Of a stretch of DNA of 64,000 nt, positions 38,390 through 46,275 are shown in pieces (position 1 is the stretch's first letter; every line of letters begins with the position of its first letter). Under the pieces are notes generated by a model. That model worked only from the letters and a program-made list of their open reading frames with translations. It searched no databases and was not told the DNA's origin. This DNA comes from a virus: the IMG/VR virus record IMGVR_UViG_3300025889_000076, positions 62,001-126,000 of that record, one strand, 5' to 3'. A program made the position numbers and the translations under genes.

Positions 38390-39080
38390 CTAATTTTGAA
38401 GCCTCTCTAGTGACATCGCATGTTAATAGTTCTGTAACTGAAAATTTACCATCGTGAAAAGTTCTGTGAACCATCTCTCTAGCAGTTTCATCGTCTTGCC
38501 GTAGCTCTAAAGAACTAATTGAATTATGAAAAACATGATCAATTTCTACTTCCGGAAGATCTACAATATTTTTATTAATAGATTCCTTGTAGATCCTATA
38601 GGTTACTACATCAGATCCATGATTTCCAAATCTCTCATCCATAATAAAACCGAGTTTATGGGCGGAACTGGTCTTGATAAAAGGAAAAGCAGCATAGTCT
38701 TGACGAACTCGGTCGATACTGTTATCATGCGTTCGTCCATACAGAAAATCCCCACCCATTTTTTCTTTTGCCAGCTTATCCCATCCTCTATTAGTTAATA
38801 CGCAGTCGTCATTAATTACTAGTATATACTCACTAGTCACAAGGGGTAAAAGAGAATTCATCTTAGTATGTAAGTTAAAACATCTTTTATCAACTACAAA
38901 TTTTACATTGTCATAATTATTAAATATGTCAAAGTATTCTTTTAGGCTTTTATCATCTGAATCACAGCCAACAAGTAATTCAAATGGTAACTCGCATGTC
39001 TCTGTTAAAGATACATACAGGTCTCGCAACATTAATGGTCTTCCACGAGAAACCAGTACAATTGATGTATTATTTTGCAT
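38382..39080 (-). CDS. family 2-like glycosyltransferase
   Basis: A 232-aa protein: SIVLVSRGRPLMLRDL start, FELLVGCDSDD, EYILVINDDCV as DxD site, and a C-terminal IDHVFHNS. Fits small GT2 enzymes of phages and capsule clusters. Overlaps the upstream gene by 11 bases. Confidence 0.68.
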   Translation of the reverse strand: MQNNTSIVLVSRGRPLMLRDLYVSLTETCELPFELLVGCDSDDKSLKEYFDIFNNYDNVKFVVDKRCFNLHTKMNSLLPLVTSEYILVINDDCVLTNRGWDKLAKEKMGGDFLYGRTHDNSIDRVRQDYAAFPFIKTSSAHKLGFIMDERFGNHGSDVVTYRIYKESINKNIVDLPEVEIDHVFHNSISSLELRQDDETAREMVHRTFHDGKFSVTELLTCDVTREASKLDE

Positions 39081-39642
39081 ATAATTCTCTTTCTACATAT
39101 TCTGCAAGTATATGACCTATTACAATATGTGCTTCTTGTATTTTAGGAGTAGAGTAAGATGGTACATGAATTTTATAATCACATTTTTCACTAAGTTCAG
39201 AAACATTAAAACCTACCAAGCAAACGGTTGGAATAAGTTTACTGATAGCGACATCACATGCTTTGATTAAATTTTTTGATTTTCCAGATGTACTTAAACA
39301 AACAAATACATCCGAACTTTGACCAAAAGCATCTAATTGACGAGAAAAAACTTCTGTGTAATCAAAGTCATTAGCTATCGCTGTAATAACTGCGGAATTA
39401 TTACTTAGACTCATAGCTGGCATAGATGGTCTGTCCAATAAGAATCTACCAACAAACTCTCCAGCAATATGGTCAGCTTGTGAGGCTGAACCACCATTGC
39501 CAGCGAATATGATTTTGCCGCCATTCCTAATTTTTATAACCAATAAATCCGCAACTTCCTGAATTGAGTTTAATACACCATCTCTCTTAACAATCTCATT
39601 TAATAGATATGCAGAATCTTCAATTGAATTTTTAATATTCAT
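39070..39642 (-). CDS. gmhA: SIS-domain phosphoheptose isomerase-like
   Basis: A 190-aa protein with GGKIIFAGNGGSASQADHIA, FVGRF, ALSNNSAVITAIANDF and FVCLSTSGKSKNLI, all hallmarks of GmhA (sedoheptulose-7-phosphate isomerase) rather than of other SIS proteins. It would feed D-glycero-D-manno-heptose-7-phosphate to the HddA-like kinase at 24815. Start 39642 because this ATG lies in the stop region of the upstream gene. Confidence 0.82.
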   Translation of the reverse strand: MNIKNSIEDSAYLLNEIVKRDGVLNSIQEVADLLVIKIRNGGKIIFAGNGGSASQADHIAGEFVGRFLLDRPSMPAMSLSNNSAVITAIANDFDYTEVFSRQLDAFGQSSDVFVCLSTSGKSKNLIKACDVAISKLIPTVCLVGFNVSELSEKCDYKIHVPSYSTPKIQEAHIVIGHILAEYVERELYAK

Positions 39643-40291
39643 ACTCAATTCCTTGATTAAATTCTTCAGATTTATTGATATAAGAAGAAGCGTTTATAAA
39701 AGTAATCCCGTCACGATCTAGCCTACCGTAATTATAACAGTCTGGCTCGTCGTGAATATGTCCAAAGGCATGAATCATTGGTTTAATTTCAAGCACTTTA
39801 TTCATCAGGCTTTTACATCCAGAGTGGATATATCGTTTTCTTTTATTCTTGTCCTCACAAACATCAAGAATTCCTTTTGGAGGACCATGAGTAACTAGAA
39901 TGTCACATTTAGGAACAGAATCCCATACTACCTGCATCCTGTTATGTTTCTTCATATAAGCCCAGTTATTCCCATACGTAGGAGTATACGGAGATCCAAA
40001 AATTATAAGACCTTCTATACTGGTTGCTTCATGTATTAAGAACTTTACATTTGGGTAATTTTCACGCCTGATTAATCCTGCTTCTATCGCAGTAGAATGA
40101 TTTCCCGGAACAAAGATCTTGTGTTCAACATCAAGTTTTGAAAACCATTCAAAAAATTTGTGAGATTCCCCTTCATTTATATGTGGGTTCTTATGATTAG
40201 ACTCATCACCACAACAAATGATTACGTCAGTATTTGGGACGTATATTTTTTCGTGATTACCGTGAGTATCACTTATAAAAAAAAGATCCAT
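39632..40291 (-). CDS. calcineurin-like metallophosphoesterase
   Basis: A 219-aa protein: FISDTHGNH (motif I), IICCGDESNHKN (II), VPGNHST (III), ILVTHGPP (IV) and AFGHIHDEP (V). All metal-binding residues are present, so it is probably active. Substrate unknown; in this block it may cleave a sugar-phosphate or nucleotide by-product. Confidence 0.82.
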   Translation of the reverse strand: MDLFFISDTHGNHEKIYVPNTDVIICCGDESNHKNPHINEGESHKFFEWFSKLDVEHKIFVPGNHSTAIEAGLIRRENYPNVKFLIHEATSIEGLIIFGSPYTPTYGNNWAYMKKHNRMQVVWDSVPKCDILVTHGPPKGILDVCEDKNKRKRYIHSGCKSLMNKVLEIKPMIHAFGHIHDEPDCYNYGRLDRDGITFINASSYINKSEEFNQGIEYEY

Positions 40292-40433
40292 AGTATTCTT
40301 TTATAATAGGAGTATGATAATTATTATGAGTAATTCTATATTTATTAAAATTTTCTCTATTAAAATCATAATCTAGTATTTTATCATTAATACTAAAAAA
40401 TAAATCAACTATAACATTATCTATTTTCGACAT
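40269..40433 (-). CDS. small hypothetical protein (54 aa)
   Basis: ORF MSKIDNVIVDLFFSINDKIL and onward, ending YGSFFYK, overlapping the phosphoesterase gene by 23 bases. Very AT-rich. Comparable to the small ORFs at 34054 and 24658. Confidence 0.4.
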   Translation of the reverse strand: MSKIDNVIVDLFFSINDKILDYDFNRENFNKYRITHNNYHTPIIKEYYGSFFYK

Positions 40434-40465
40434 TAAAAATTCTCATTTCTGGTAAAAGAGAAAGG

Positions 40466-40675
40466 CTATCTTCTGTAGCCATAGGGGATTGCCAAGTATT
40501 CTTGGTGGGAGAACTCCGGATTGACAAGGGGAAGATTATTATCCTCATAATATTTCCGGATAGCCTTCTCTCTGCATTCCCGACAAGCCACCTTTAAATG
40601 CCGGACGGCATACCTATTCACTAACATGTCCGCCTCAGTGTACTTATTTACATAACATCTAGGACAAATATCCAT
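40466..40675 (-). CDS. small zinc-finger-like protein
   Basis: A 69-aa protein beginning MDICPRCYVNKYTEADMLV. CPRC and CREC form a zinc-ribbon-like pair and the C-terminus is Arg/Tyr-rich. The longer frame to 40723 is not needed. It is the first gene of the long minus-strand block, so promoters for the block should lie in 40676-40800. Confidence 0.55.
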   Translation of the reverse strand: MDICPRCYVNKYTEADMLVNRYAVRHLKVACRECREKAIRKYYEDNNLPLVNPEFSHQEYLAIPYGYRR

Positions 40676-41244
40676 TGTACGCAATTCGAACCAAACAAGT
40701 GAGAATTGATAGTTTCTAAACACAGTACTCTCTGTATGTCACCCCTGCCTTTATCTTTTACAAGAAAAATTACATTGTCAAGGAAGCCGACTAGGCTGAC
40801 GCCATTTGTCTTGGTAAACGAAGTTTACATAAACAAGACAAATACCCACGGTAGTGTCCATTATTTAAAACTTAAAAAAAGTAAGATAGTGGAAACGGAA
40901 TCCGTGCAGAGGAAAAACACTAAAACTAAAAGACCAGCAGAGTTCTTTGTATCGGAAATTTCGCTCCGGAGTCAGCTAGAGTGGCGTTTTTCTGCTGTCT
41001 CAACGGGAGACTCTGTAAGCTGGGAGACGCCGAACCAGCCGTTCTGTTAGTATAGCTCAGTTTTGCCAAAAAAGTTAGGATTTTTTAGAAAAATTGTTCG
41101 ACTTGGCGGATATAGTCTGCTAAACTTCCTCAGATGACGACTGCCGCCAAGAGATCGGGTTTCGAAAGAATGTGTCTGCGAAAGCAGAGAAGGTGGACGC
41201 AGTGGCATAACGCCCCGGCAATAACCGGGCACGAAAGGTTGACG
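40676..41244. promoter_or_regulatory. divergent intergenic control region
   Basis: A gene-free region between the minus-strand glycan block and the + strand genes. It contains the motif GCCTTTATCTTTTAC (40747-40761) and a large inverted repeat at 40804-40843 (ATTTGTCTTG/CAAGACAAAT with inner GTAAAC/GTTTAC). GC-richer inverted repeats follow near 40900-41220. No confident promoter pair was identified by eye. It probably carries the start signals of both directions. Confidence 0.45.
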
Positions 41245-41547
41245 ATGACTACACAAGCGAGCGGGCAGAGTGCTCCGAGTTCATTGCCTTGTTCTACGTC
41301 TTCGCCGGATCGCGGGCGATTGCCGGATTCGGTTTCCGACTTGAACTGGCAGGAGCACCGCCCAGGAACTGGGTACTACGACAACGACATACTATTGGCC
41401 GCAGTGCCCGTGAACGGCTCAACGGGTTGGGCGTATGAACTGGCTGTGATTTCTGCGGTATTCAACGGCGATTATTTGGACTGGTACTGCAACGGTGAGT
41501 TGTGGGAATGGGCGATCGACGATGCTGAGTTCGTTGTGAGGATTTGA
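41245..41547 (+). CDS. hypothetical protein in GC-rich island
   Basis: A 100-aa acidic protein with WDWY-type aromatic C half (YLDWYCNGELWEWAIDDAEF). The frame is open from 41134, but the upstream part is basic and unlike the rest; ATG 41245 follows AAAGGTTGACG. GC content and codon use differ from the AT-rich neighbours. Probably cargo of host origin. Confidence 0.45.
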   Translation: MTTQASGQSAPSSLPCSTSSPDRGRLPDSVSDLNWQEHRPGTGYYDNDILLAAVPVNGSTGWAYELAVISAVFNGDYLDWYCNGELWEWAIDDAEFVVRI

Positions 41548-41649
41548 CGTAGAACGCCCCACATCACCCGGTTGCGGCGGGTGACTTGGATTTCTAATTC
41601 CGCGTTCGACCGCAACTCGGGTGCATGTGTTTGTTCTTTTGGTGTACTG

Positions 41650-41895
41650 ATGGCACGTGGCATTTCATTGTCAGAAGCGATTGATGCGTCTGAGGCTGAT
41701 TGGCAGTCGAAGCATGGGAAGTGCATGCTGTGCGAGGGCGGTCCGCCAAACGACAGCGGGCAACACTGTTACGATGGACACATTTCAGATTGCCCGAACG
41801 TGCGGGAGCCGTGCGGGCTGTGTCACGGCTGTCTGCCGCCGGGGGAGATTTGCCGAGGCTGTAATCGGATGAACCCGTACGCATACCAGTGCTGA
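41650..41895 (+). CDS. Cys-rich zinc-finger-like protein
   Basis: An 81-aa protein with ten cysteines in C-x-x-C pairs (CMLC, CGLCHGC, CRGC), probably several zinc sites. N-terminal MARGISLSEAIDASEADWQ. ATG 41650 is chosen from the longer frame at 41572. GC-rich, in the same island. Confidence 0.45.
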   Translation: MARGISLSEAIDASEADWQSKHGKCMLCEGGPPNDSGQHCYDGHISDCPNVREPCGLCHGCLPPGEICRGCNRMNPYAYQC

Positions 41896-41940
41896 CCAAA
41901 AGAACGTTTAAGGTAAACGGGTTGCCGGAAAGGGTTTTCA

Positions 41941-42327
41941 ATGTCAGATTCAGCGTCGTCGGCAACTCCGGTTGACCGACTGGTTATGCCGCGTGTAGGC
42001 ATCTATTTGGTGAGTCGAACGAGTTGCTGGGAAGGTCAGCCATGCGACGAAGCCTACGAAGTAGAAATGATAAAGGTTGATCGTCGTACTGTTGACGACC
42101 CGAAGAAGATACCAGTCAACAACGGAACGGACGGAGATTGGTACGAACGTGGAACAAATCATCGAATAGAAGACGGAAAAATCTGCCGTGATCTTGGGTT
42201 TTATAGTAGATGGGCGGTTCAGGTTAATGACATTATGGATTTTGTAGACGATCACGGCTGTTGCGTGGTAAGCCGTGACAGCGAAGGATTCGCGACTATT
42301 GAGATCTATGACGATTATCGAGAGTAG
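41941..42327 (+). CDS. hypothetical protein in GC-rich island
   Basis: A 128-aa protein: GIYLVSRTSCWEGQPCDEAYEVEMIKVDRRTV, then WAVQVNDIMDFV and VVSRDSEGFATIEIYDDY. Compact alpha/beta pattern without known motif. Codon use is richer in G/C than in its right-hand neighbours. Confidence 0.5.
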   Translation: MSDSASSATPVDRLVMPRVGIYLVSRTSCWEGQPCDEAYEVEMIKVDRRTVDDPKKIPVNNGTDGDWYERGTNHRIEDGKICRDLGFYSRWAVQVNDIMDFVDDHGCCVVSRDSEGFATIEIYDDYRE

Positions 42328-42393
42328 CAGATATAAACATGGTAATTTCAAACGACGATTATCCGTCACTCAAGTTTACTAAAGGTAAGCCAG

Positions 42394-42690
42394 ATGTCTT
42401 GGAAACGTTTTGCTGTCAGAATTGTAAGATATCTGTTTCCGTGGATGGTAATTGAGCATCCCGTAATGAGTTTGACTGAGTTCAATCAAATGGAGCTTTG
42501 GCGGTGGTGTATGCCGGAAGAGTTTTCGTTTGGACAGTCGGGCTTAGAAGACACATTACAGCCTATACCTCCACGTTTCAGGAAATGCAACCGGGATTTA
42601 GATGTAGCGGCGAGAACACATCGACTTCGCGTTCAAATTGCGTTGTTGCGGAAACAGATGGGATGTCCACCGATTTATTGGAAAAATTAG
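42394..42690 (+). CDS. small hypothetical protein
   Basis: A 98-aa basic protein with a Trp/Phe-rich N-terminus (MSWKRFAVRIVRYLFPWMV) and an Arg-rich C half. It ends the GC-rich island. Function unknown. Confidence 0.45.
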   Translation: MSWKRFAVRIVRYLFPWMVIEHPVMSLTEFNQMELWRWCMPEEFSFGQSGLEDTLQPIPPRFRKCNRDLDVAARTHRLRVQIALLRKQMGCPPIYWKN

Positions 42691-42813
42691 TTATGAAAAT
42701 TAAAACTTTTATAATGAAGCTGAAGTGACTAAGTTGGGGGGATAAACTGAATGAGTTTCTAGGTTCCAGATGAGGAAAAAATGAGTACAGGCGAATATAA
42801 GAATTGAGGTTTT

Positions 42814-43056
42814 ATGGACAATAAATCAAAATTAAATTATGCAGTTGATTGGTTTACTAATCTATCTTCAAAACAGCAATCTGAAGTAGTACGTGAATTA
42901 TTTCATCATGCAATCACTTCCGAATGGATTAATGTTTGGAGTTTAGAAGACCGGAAAGAAATGGTTGAAGATGAAGGATTTAGCCAAGCAGAGGTCGATG
43001 CTCCTTATTTTACAACATGTGGTGAACCACTAGTTTCATTAGATGAGAGTAATTAA
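42814..43056 (+). CDS. small acidic hypothetical protein
   Basis: An 80-aa acidic helical protein (MDNKSKLNYAVDWFTNLSSK...). First gene of the AT-rich right segment. TTGAGG lies upstream of ATG. Function unknown. Confidence 0.5.
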   Translation: MDNKSKLNYAVDWFTNLSSKQQSEVVRELFHHAITSEWINVWSLEDRKEMVEDEGFSQAEVDAPYFTTCGEPLVSLDESN

Positions 43057-43060
43057 AGTT

Positions 43061-43222
43061 ATGAATAATGAAGATTTCTTAGCTGAAAAAGAAAAAAGAA
43101 TACAGTTGTACATAGAACGTGCATCAAGAGAATGTGACCTGTTCAGTGGAGAACCTATCAAGAAAGAGGTGAAACTAAATAAAGAAGAAATTTCATGGCT
43201 AAAAAGCATTGGACTTAAGTAA
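43061..43222 (+). CDS. small charged hypothetical protein
   Basis: A 53-aa helical, Glu/Lys-rich ORF, MNNEDFLAEKEKRIQLYIER and onward, 4 bases after the previous stop. Function unknown. Confidence 0.45.
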   Translation: MNNEDFLAEKEKRIQLYIERASRECDLFSGEPIKKEVKLNKEEISWLKSIGLK

Positions 43223-43273
43223 TCTTGACAAAATTTTGAGAATTCACCGCACTCTAACCGAAAGCAGGATATA

Positions 43274-43507
43274 ATGAGGACAGAAGAAAAATCGGAGTAC
43301 TTGAACTTGATTTTTGAGTTACTTGGTAATCCAAATCAAGAACTGAAGTCTGCATTAGGACTTATTAAAACTCAGAACTTAGTATATTTAGCTAAGTCAG
43401 TATCCGATCTTCTAGGCAAAGAAATGCCTGAATTTCCAACACGCACTCAAGTGCAAAGATCAAGATTATCTTTTTTAGAAACAGGACAAACAGATGAATC
43501 AGACTAA
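43274..43507 (+). CDS. small hypothetical protein
   Basis: A 77-aa helical protein (MRTEEKSEYLNLIFELLGNP...). AGGAT lies 5 bases upstream. It overlaps the next gene by 14 bases. Confidence 0.5.
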   Translation: MRTEEKSEYLNLIFELLGNPNQELKSALGLIKTQNLVYLAKSVSDLLGKEMPEFPTRTQVQRSRLSFLETGQTDESD

Positions 43508-43802
43508 ATTTATTGAGGAACTATCATTAGTTTCTAACAGCTACTCTTGGACTCATAATGGGACAAGTTTGTTGGGGGTTGCAAAAAACGGACATGACCG
43601 TGGAGCAATCTTTAATCCTGTCACAGCACTTGCCCGATCTAAACGTCTTGGTTCCTTCCAGAATACTTCTCAAGGAACTAAGAATGCCGCTAAGGCTTTG
43701 GGTCTATCCAGTATTACTTTGGCATCTGTTCTATCTTCTGAGAATCGCGGAAACGCTCAAGTTGTTAGGGGTAGAATGTTGAACAAACTCGGAGTCTCAT
43801 GA
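43494..43802 (+). CDS. hypothetical protein with possible helix-turn-helix
   Basis: A 102-aa basic protein. NAAKALGLSSITLASVLSSEN resembles a helix-turn-helix, so DNA binding is possible. It overlaps the next gene by ATGA, so they are translationally coupled. Confidence 0.5.
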   Translation: MNQTKFIEELSLVSNSYSWTHNGTSLLGVAKNGHDRGAIFNPVTALARSKRLGSFQNTSQGTKNAAKALGLSSITLASVLSSENRGNAQVVRGRMLNKLGVS

Positions 43803-44146
43803 GTCACTATTTAATTACAGAAACACAGGTTGTATCTGTTGAATACTTAGTCAGGGCTGACTCCTTAGTGCAAGCTAAGGCAAAAGCTAAGGTCATAGAC
43901 CAAGATGTTGTAGAACTAACGAGTCATCCTGATTTTATTAAAACAGTTTCTTATGATGGAAAAAAAGTAGATAAGGATGAAAATGATCCTGTCATAGTAG
44001 CCGCTATTAAAACAGTAGAGGCTAATTATGAAATCATTGAACCCGATCCTCCGAAAAAGCCGGTAAAAAGAAGAGGGGCAAAAGCGGAGAAAGAAAATGC
44101 TAGGGTTTTACTTGAATTAGTAGAGAGGAAAAATGGGACTAAATAA
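43799..44146 (+). CDS. hypothetical protein
   Basis: A 115-aa protein with an alpha/beta N half and a basic tail (PPKKPVKRRGAKAEKENARV). It overlaps the SSB gene by 14 bases. A role in replication together with SSB is guesswork from position. Confidence 0.5.
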   Translation: MSHYLITETQVVSVEYLVRADSLVQAKAKAKVIDQDVVELTSHPDFIKTVSYDGKKVDKDENDPVIVAAIKTVEANYEIIEPDPPKKPVKRRGAKAEKENARVLLELVERKNGTK

Positions 44147-44444
44147 TATAAGTCTTGTTGGTGTAGCTGTTAGTGATTATCGACCAATAAAAGATACTTT
44201 TGGTGTTTTTCGTATGGTAAATAATTATCGTCGGAAATCAGAAGAGAGTCTTTTTATTGACGTTAAGGTGTTCGATAAACTGGCAGAAATTTGTTATGAC
44301 CATATTAAAAAAGGAACAAGAGTTGAAGTATCTGGAAGATTAAGTTTTAGAGTCACTGAAAAGGATGGTAAGAAATATCAAGACTATTCAATAGTCGCAA
44401 ATGATGTTGGCTTTAGCAATACTTTTGAAAATGAGGAAGAATAG
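44133..44444 (+). CDS. ssb: single-stranded DNA-binding protein (OB fold)
   Basis: A 103-aa protein: MGLNNISLVGVAVSDYRPI, then SLFIDVKVFDKLAEICYDHIKKGTRVEVSGRLSF, then DYSIVANDVGF. This is the SSB pattern (GxV..D, KG..V.V.G.L). The acidic C-terminus FENEEE is the usual partner-binding tail, shortened. It would coat ssDNA in phage replication with the ligase and recombinase of this window. Confidence 0.82.
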   Translation: MGLNNISLVGVAVSDYRPIKDTFGVFRMVNNYRRKSEESLFIDVKVFDKLAEICYDHIKKGTRVEVSGRLSFRVTEKDGKKYQDYSIVANDVGFSNTFENEEE

Positions 44445-44445
44445 T

Positions 44446-44775
44446 ATGAACAATAGATCACAAATTATGTTTGATGGTATTTTGATTGTGATTTTGAGTT
44501 TTATGGGGCATTATTGCATCAATGTTAATAACCATCTGGTTATGAGTGAGCAGCGAAATAATATCAATGAAGATCAGATTCGTGATATGGTAGTTCAACT
44601 GATCAATCAAAACCGTGATGATAACTTGGAGTTAGCGAAGAACCAAGGTCATCTAGAAGGCTTGATGACAATCCAAGAGCCTAAAGAGAAAAAAGCATAT
44701 ATGGATATCTGGCACGCTGGATACTATAATGGGATTGAACAGCAAAAACAAGAAAATCGTTTAGTTTCTGAATAA
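44446..44775 (+). CDS. small membrane-anchored protein
   Basis: A 109-aa protein with one N-terminal hydrophobic segment (IMFDGILIVILSFMGHYCI). A hydrophilic helical region follows (NEDQIRDMVVQLINQNRDDN). It starts 1 base after the SSB stop and is followed by a terminator. Function unknown. Confidence 0.55.
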   Translation: MNNRSQIMFDGILIVILSFMGHYCINVNNHLVMSEQRNNINEDQIRDMVVQLINQNRDDNLELAKNQGHLEGLMTIQEPKEKKAYMDIWHAGYYNGIEQQKQENRLVSE

Positions 44776-44780
44776 TTTTG

Positions 44781-44827
44781 AAGGGCTGCTACAGGTGTTT
44801 ACATTATCCTGTGGTAGCCCTTTTTTT
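44781..44827 (+). terminator. rho-independent terminator
   Basis: AGGGCTGCTACAGG / CCTGTGGTAGCCCT long stem followed by seven T residues. Confidence 0.88.
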
Positions 44828-44859
44828 GTGCTATAAAAAGATAGAATATCATAAATACA

Positions 44860-45582
44860 ATGGAACAATTTAAAAACGAAGTAGAACTGTTAGGGTATTA
44901 TGGCAGTGATGAAGTTATCGCATGTTCCGCTTGGACAAGTACATCTCGTAATCTCACGGAAGAAAAAAGAGATAGGATTCCGAAACTAATTAATGATCTC
45001 TGGTTGGCTGGTCACGAAACGCCCTTTGAAAAAGCCACGGTTCACTTTCTTGTTAATACTGATATAGCATCACATATTCATTTGTTAAAGCATAGGATTT
45101 CCAGTCTGAATGCTGAGAGTGCTAGGTATAAAGAATTAAAAGAGGATAAATATTATCTGCCTGAAGATTGGGATTGTATCAACATTAATTTAGATTGGGA
45201 TAATGTTAAAGATGAACATGGGTTTCATTTAGGTGTCCCATTTAAATGTGCTGAAGTCAAAGACTGGAACGATATGCTTGGATGGTATACAAGATTGGGG
45301 AATTTTTTATACCATAGTGCCGTCAAAGATCTTGAACCAGTATTGGGACGCAAGCGAGCAAAAGAGTCAGCAAGATTCTTCAAGACCTACAACAGCCAGA
45401 TTCAAGCCGATGTAATGTTCAACATGAGATCTTTTGCGAATTTCCTTAAGCTTAGAAATTCAGAACATGCACAGGTAGAGATCCGAGAAGTAGCACAAAA
45501 AATGTTAGAGCTTGTATCTAATATTGATGGCAATCCATTTCAACATACAATAACAGCTTTTAACAATAGGAGTAATTTGTGA
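44860..45582 (+). CDS. thyX: FAD-dependent thymidylate synthase ThyX
   Basis: A 240-aa protein. The ThyX signature RHRxxSxNxxSxRY appears as KHRISSLNAESARY at residues 77-90 (first Arg replaced by Lys). GHETPFEKA (51-59) and the C-terminal QAD..FNMRSFANFLKLRNSEHAQVEIREVA complete the active site. It makes dTMP from dUMP using FAD and NADPH, complementing the dCMP deaminase, dUTPase and RNR in this window. Its stop overlaps the next start (TGATG). Confidence 0.93.
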   Translation: MEQFKNEVELLGYYGSDEVIACSAWTSTSRNLTEEKRDRIPKLINDLWLAGHETPFEKATVHFLVNTDIASHIHLLKHRISSLNAESARYKELKEDKYYLPEDWDCININLDWDNVKDEHGFHLGVPFKCAEVKDWNDMLGWYTRLGNFLYHSAVKDLEPVLGRKRAKESARFFKTYNSQIQADVMFNMRSFANFLKLRNSEHAQVEIREVAQKMLELVSNIDGNPFQHTITAFNNRSNL

Positions 45583-45698
45583 TGAGCAATAAACCTTGTT
45601 CGTTCAGCGAATTGGCTTCGAATTTTGCGTGGACTCTTTTAACAGCTTTTTTAATTTGGTTGTCGGTAGTATCTCTAATTATTAGAAAGATGTATTAA
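45582..45698 (+). CDS. small membrane peptide
   Basis: A 38-aa ORF (MSNKPCSFSELASNFAW...) with one hydrophobic segment (LLTAFLIWLSVVSLII). Start overlaps the ThyX stop (TGATG) and its stop overlaps the next start (TAATG). This double coupling supports translation. Confidence 0.5.
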   Translation: MSNKPCSFSELASNFAWTLLTAFLIWLSVVSLIIRKMY

Positions 45699-45910
45699 TG
45701 GCGAAAAATAAATATAAAGATCACAAATCAAAAGCTGTTACAGTTATAAGTACCCCAAGTTTTTATGGAAGTCACGCCTCAATGGTTGTTGAAGATTTGG
45801 GAGATGTGGTTGTTTGTAAGGATGATCGTGGCGAATACAAGACGCTGAAAAACAGGCTGGATAATGGACTGGCTGACCCAAGTAGGAACAATCAAAAGAG
45901 GTTCTTATAA
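45698..45910 (+). CDS. small basic hypothetical protein
   Basis: A 70-aa basic, beta-rich protein (MAKNKYKDHKSKAVTVI...). Start overlaps the preceding stop. Function unknown. Confidence 0.5.
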   Translation: MAKNKYKDHKSKAVTVISTPSFYGSHASMVVEDLGDVVVCKDDRGEYKTLKNRLDNGLADPSRNNQKRFL

Positions 45911-45911
45911 T

Positions 45912-46112
45912 ATGAATAAAATGAGAAATAAATTGAAGGAACATATTAGAAAAAATATAGACGATGTAAAAATATCTATTGATATATTTAATGAAAAACC
46001 ATATTATGTTAGAAACTTTATAGCCGAAAAAGGTCTAGAGTATACACCAGATCAATTAAATAAGATGATGTGTATAATAAAAGAACTGGTAGAGGAAATT
46101 AATAATGAGTAA
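45912..46112 (+). CDS. small helical hypothetical protein
   Basis: A 66-aa protein (MNKMRNKLKEHIRKNIDDVK...) ending EEINNE. It overlaps the next gene by 8 bases (ATGAGTAA). The earlier in-frame start at 45864 overlaps the upstream gene and is not used. Confidence 0.5.
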   Translation: MNKMRNKLKEHIRKNIDDVKISIDIFNEKPYYVRNFIAEKGLEYTPDQLNKMMCIIKELVEEINNE

Positions 46113-46275
46113 GAAAAAAAGAGACTTGAAAAAAAAGAAGGCAAAGAAATTAAGAGCTAAAACAAAAGTCATGAAGCGTAGAGAATTAATTCGTGAAGAG
46201 TCTAAAACAGCAAAAGAACTTTCAAAATTAAAATATGAGAATCGAGAAAGGTTAGAGCCTATTAGAAATGAATAA
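46105..46275 (+). CDS. very basic small protein
   Basis: A 56-aa ORF with a Lys/Arg-rich helix (KKKRDLKKKKAKKLRAKTK...) that could bind nucleic acid. It overlaps both neighbours by 8 bases (ATGAGTAA, ATGAATAA). Confidence 0.5.
   Translation: MSKKKRDLKKKKAKKLRAKTKVMKRRELIREESKTAKELSKLKYENRERLEPIRNE

Noticed and set aside
41134-42380. Integron cassette array in the GC-rich island
   Set aside because: AACG...GTT-like fragments and inverted repeats occur between the ORFs, but none matches the paired RYYYAAC/GTTRRRY sites of attC and there is no integrase.
43225-43275. Promoter TTGACA at 43225
   Set aside because: No -10 box at 16-18 bp. The TATAAT at about 43269 overlaps the start codon of 43274 and is too far away.
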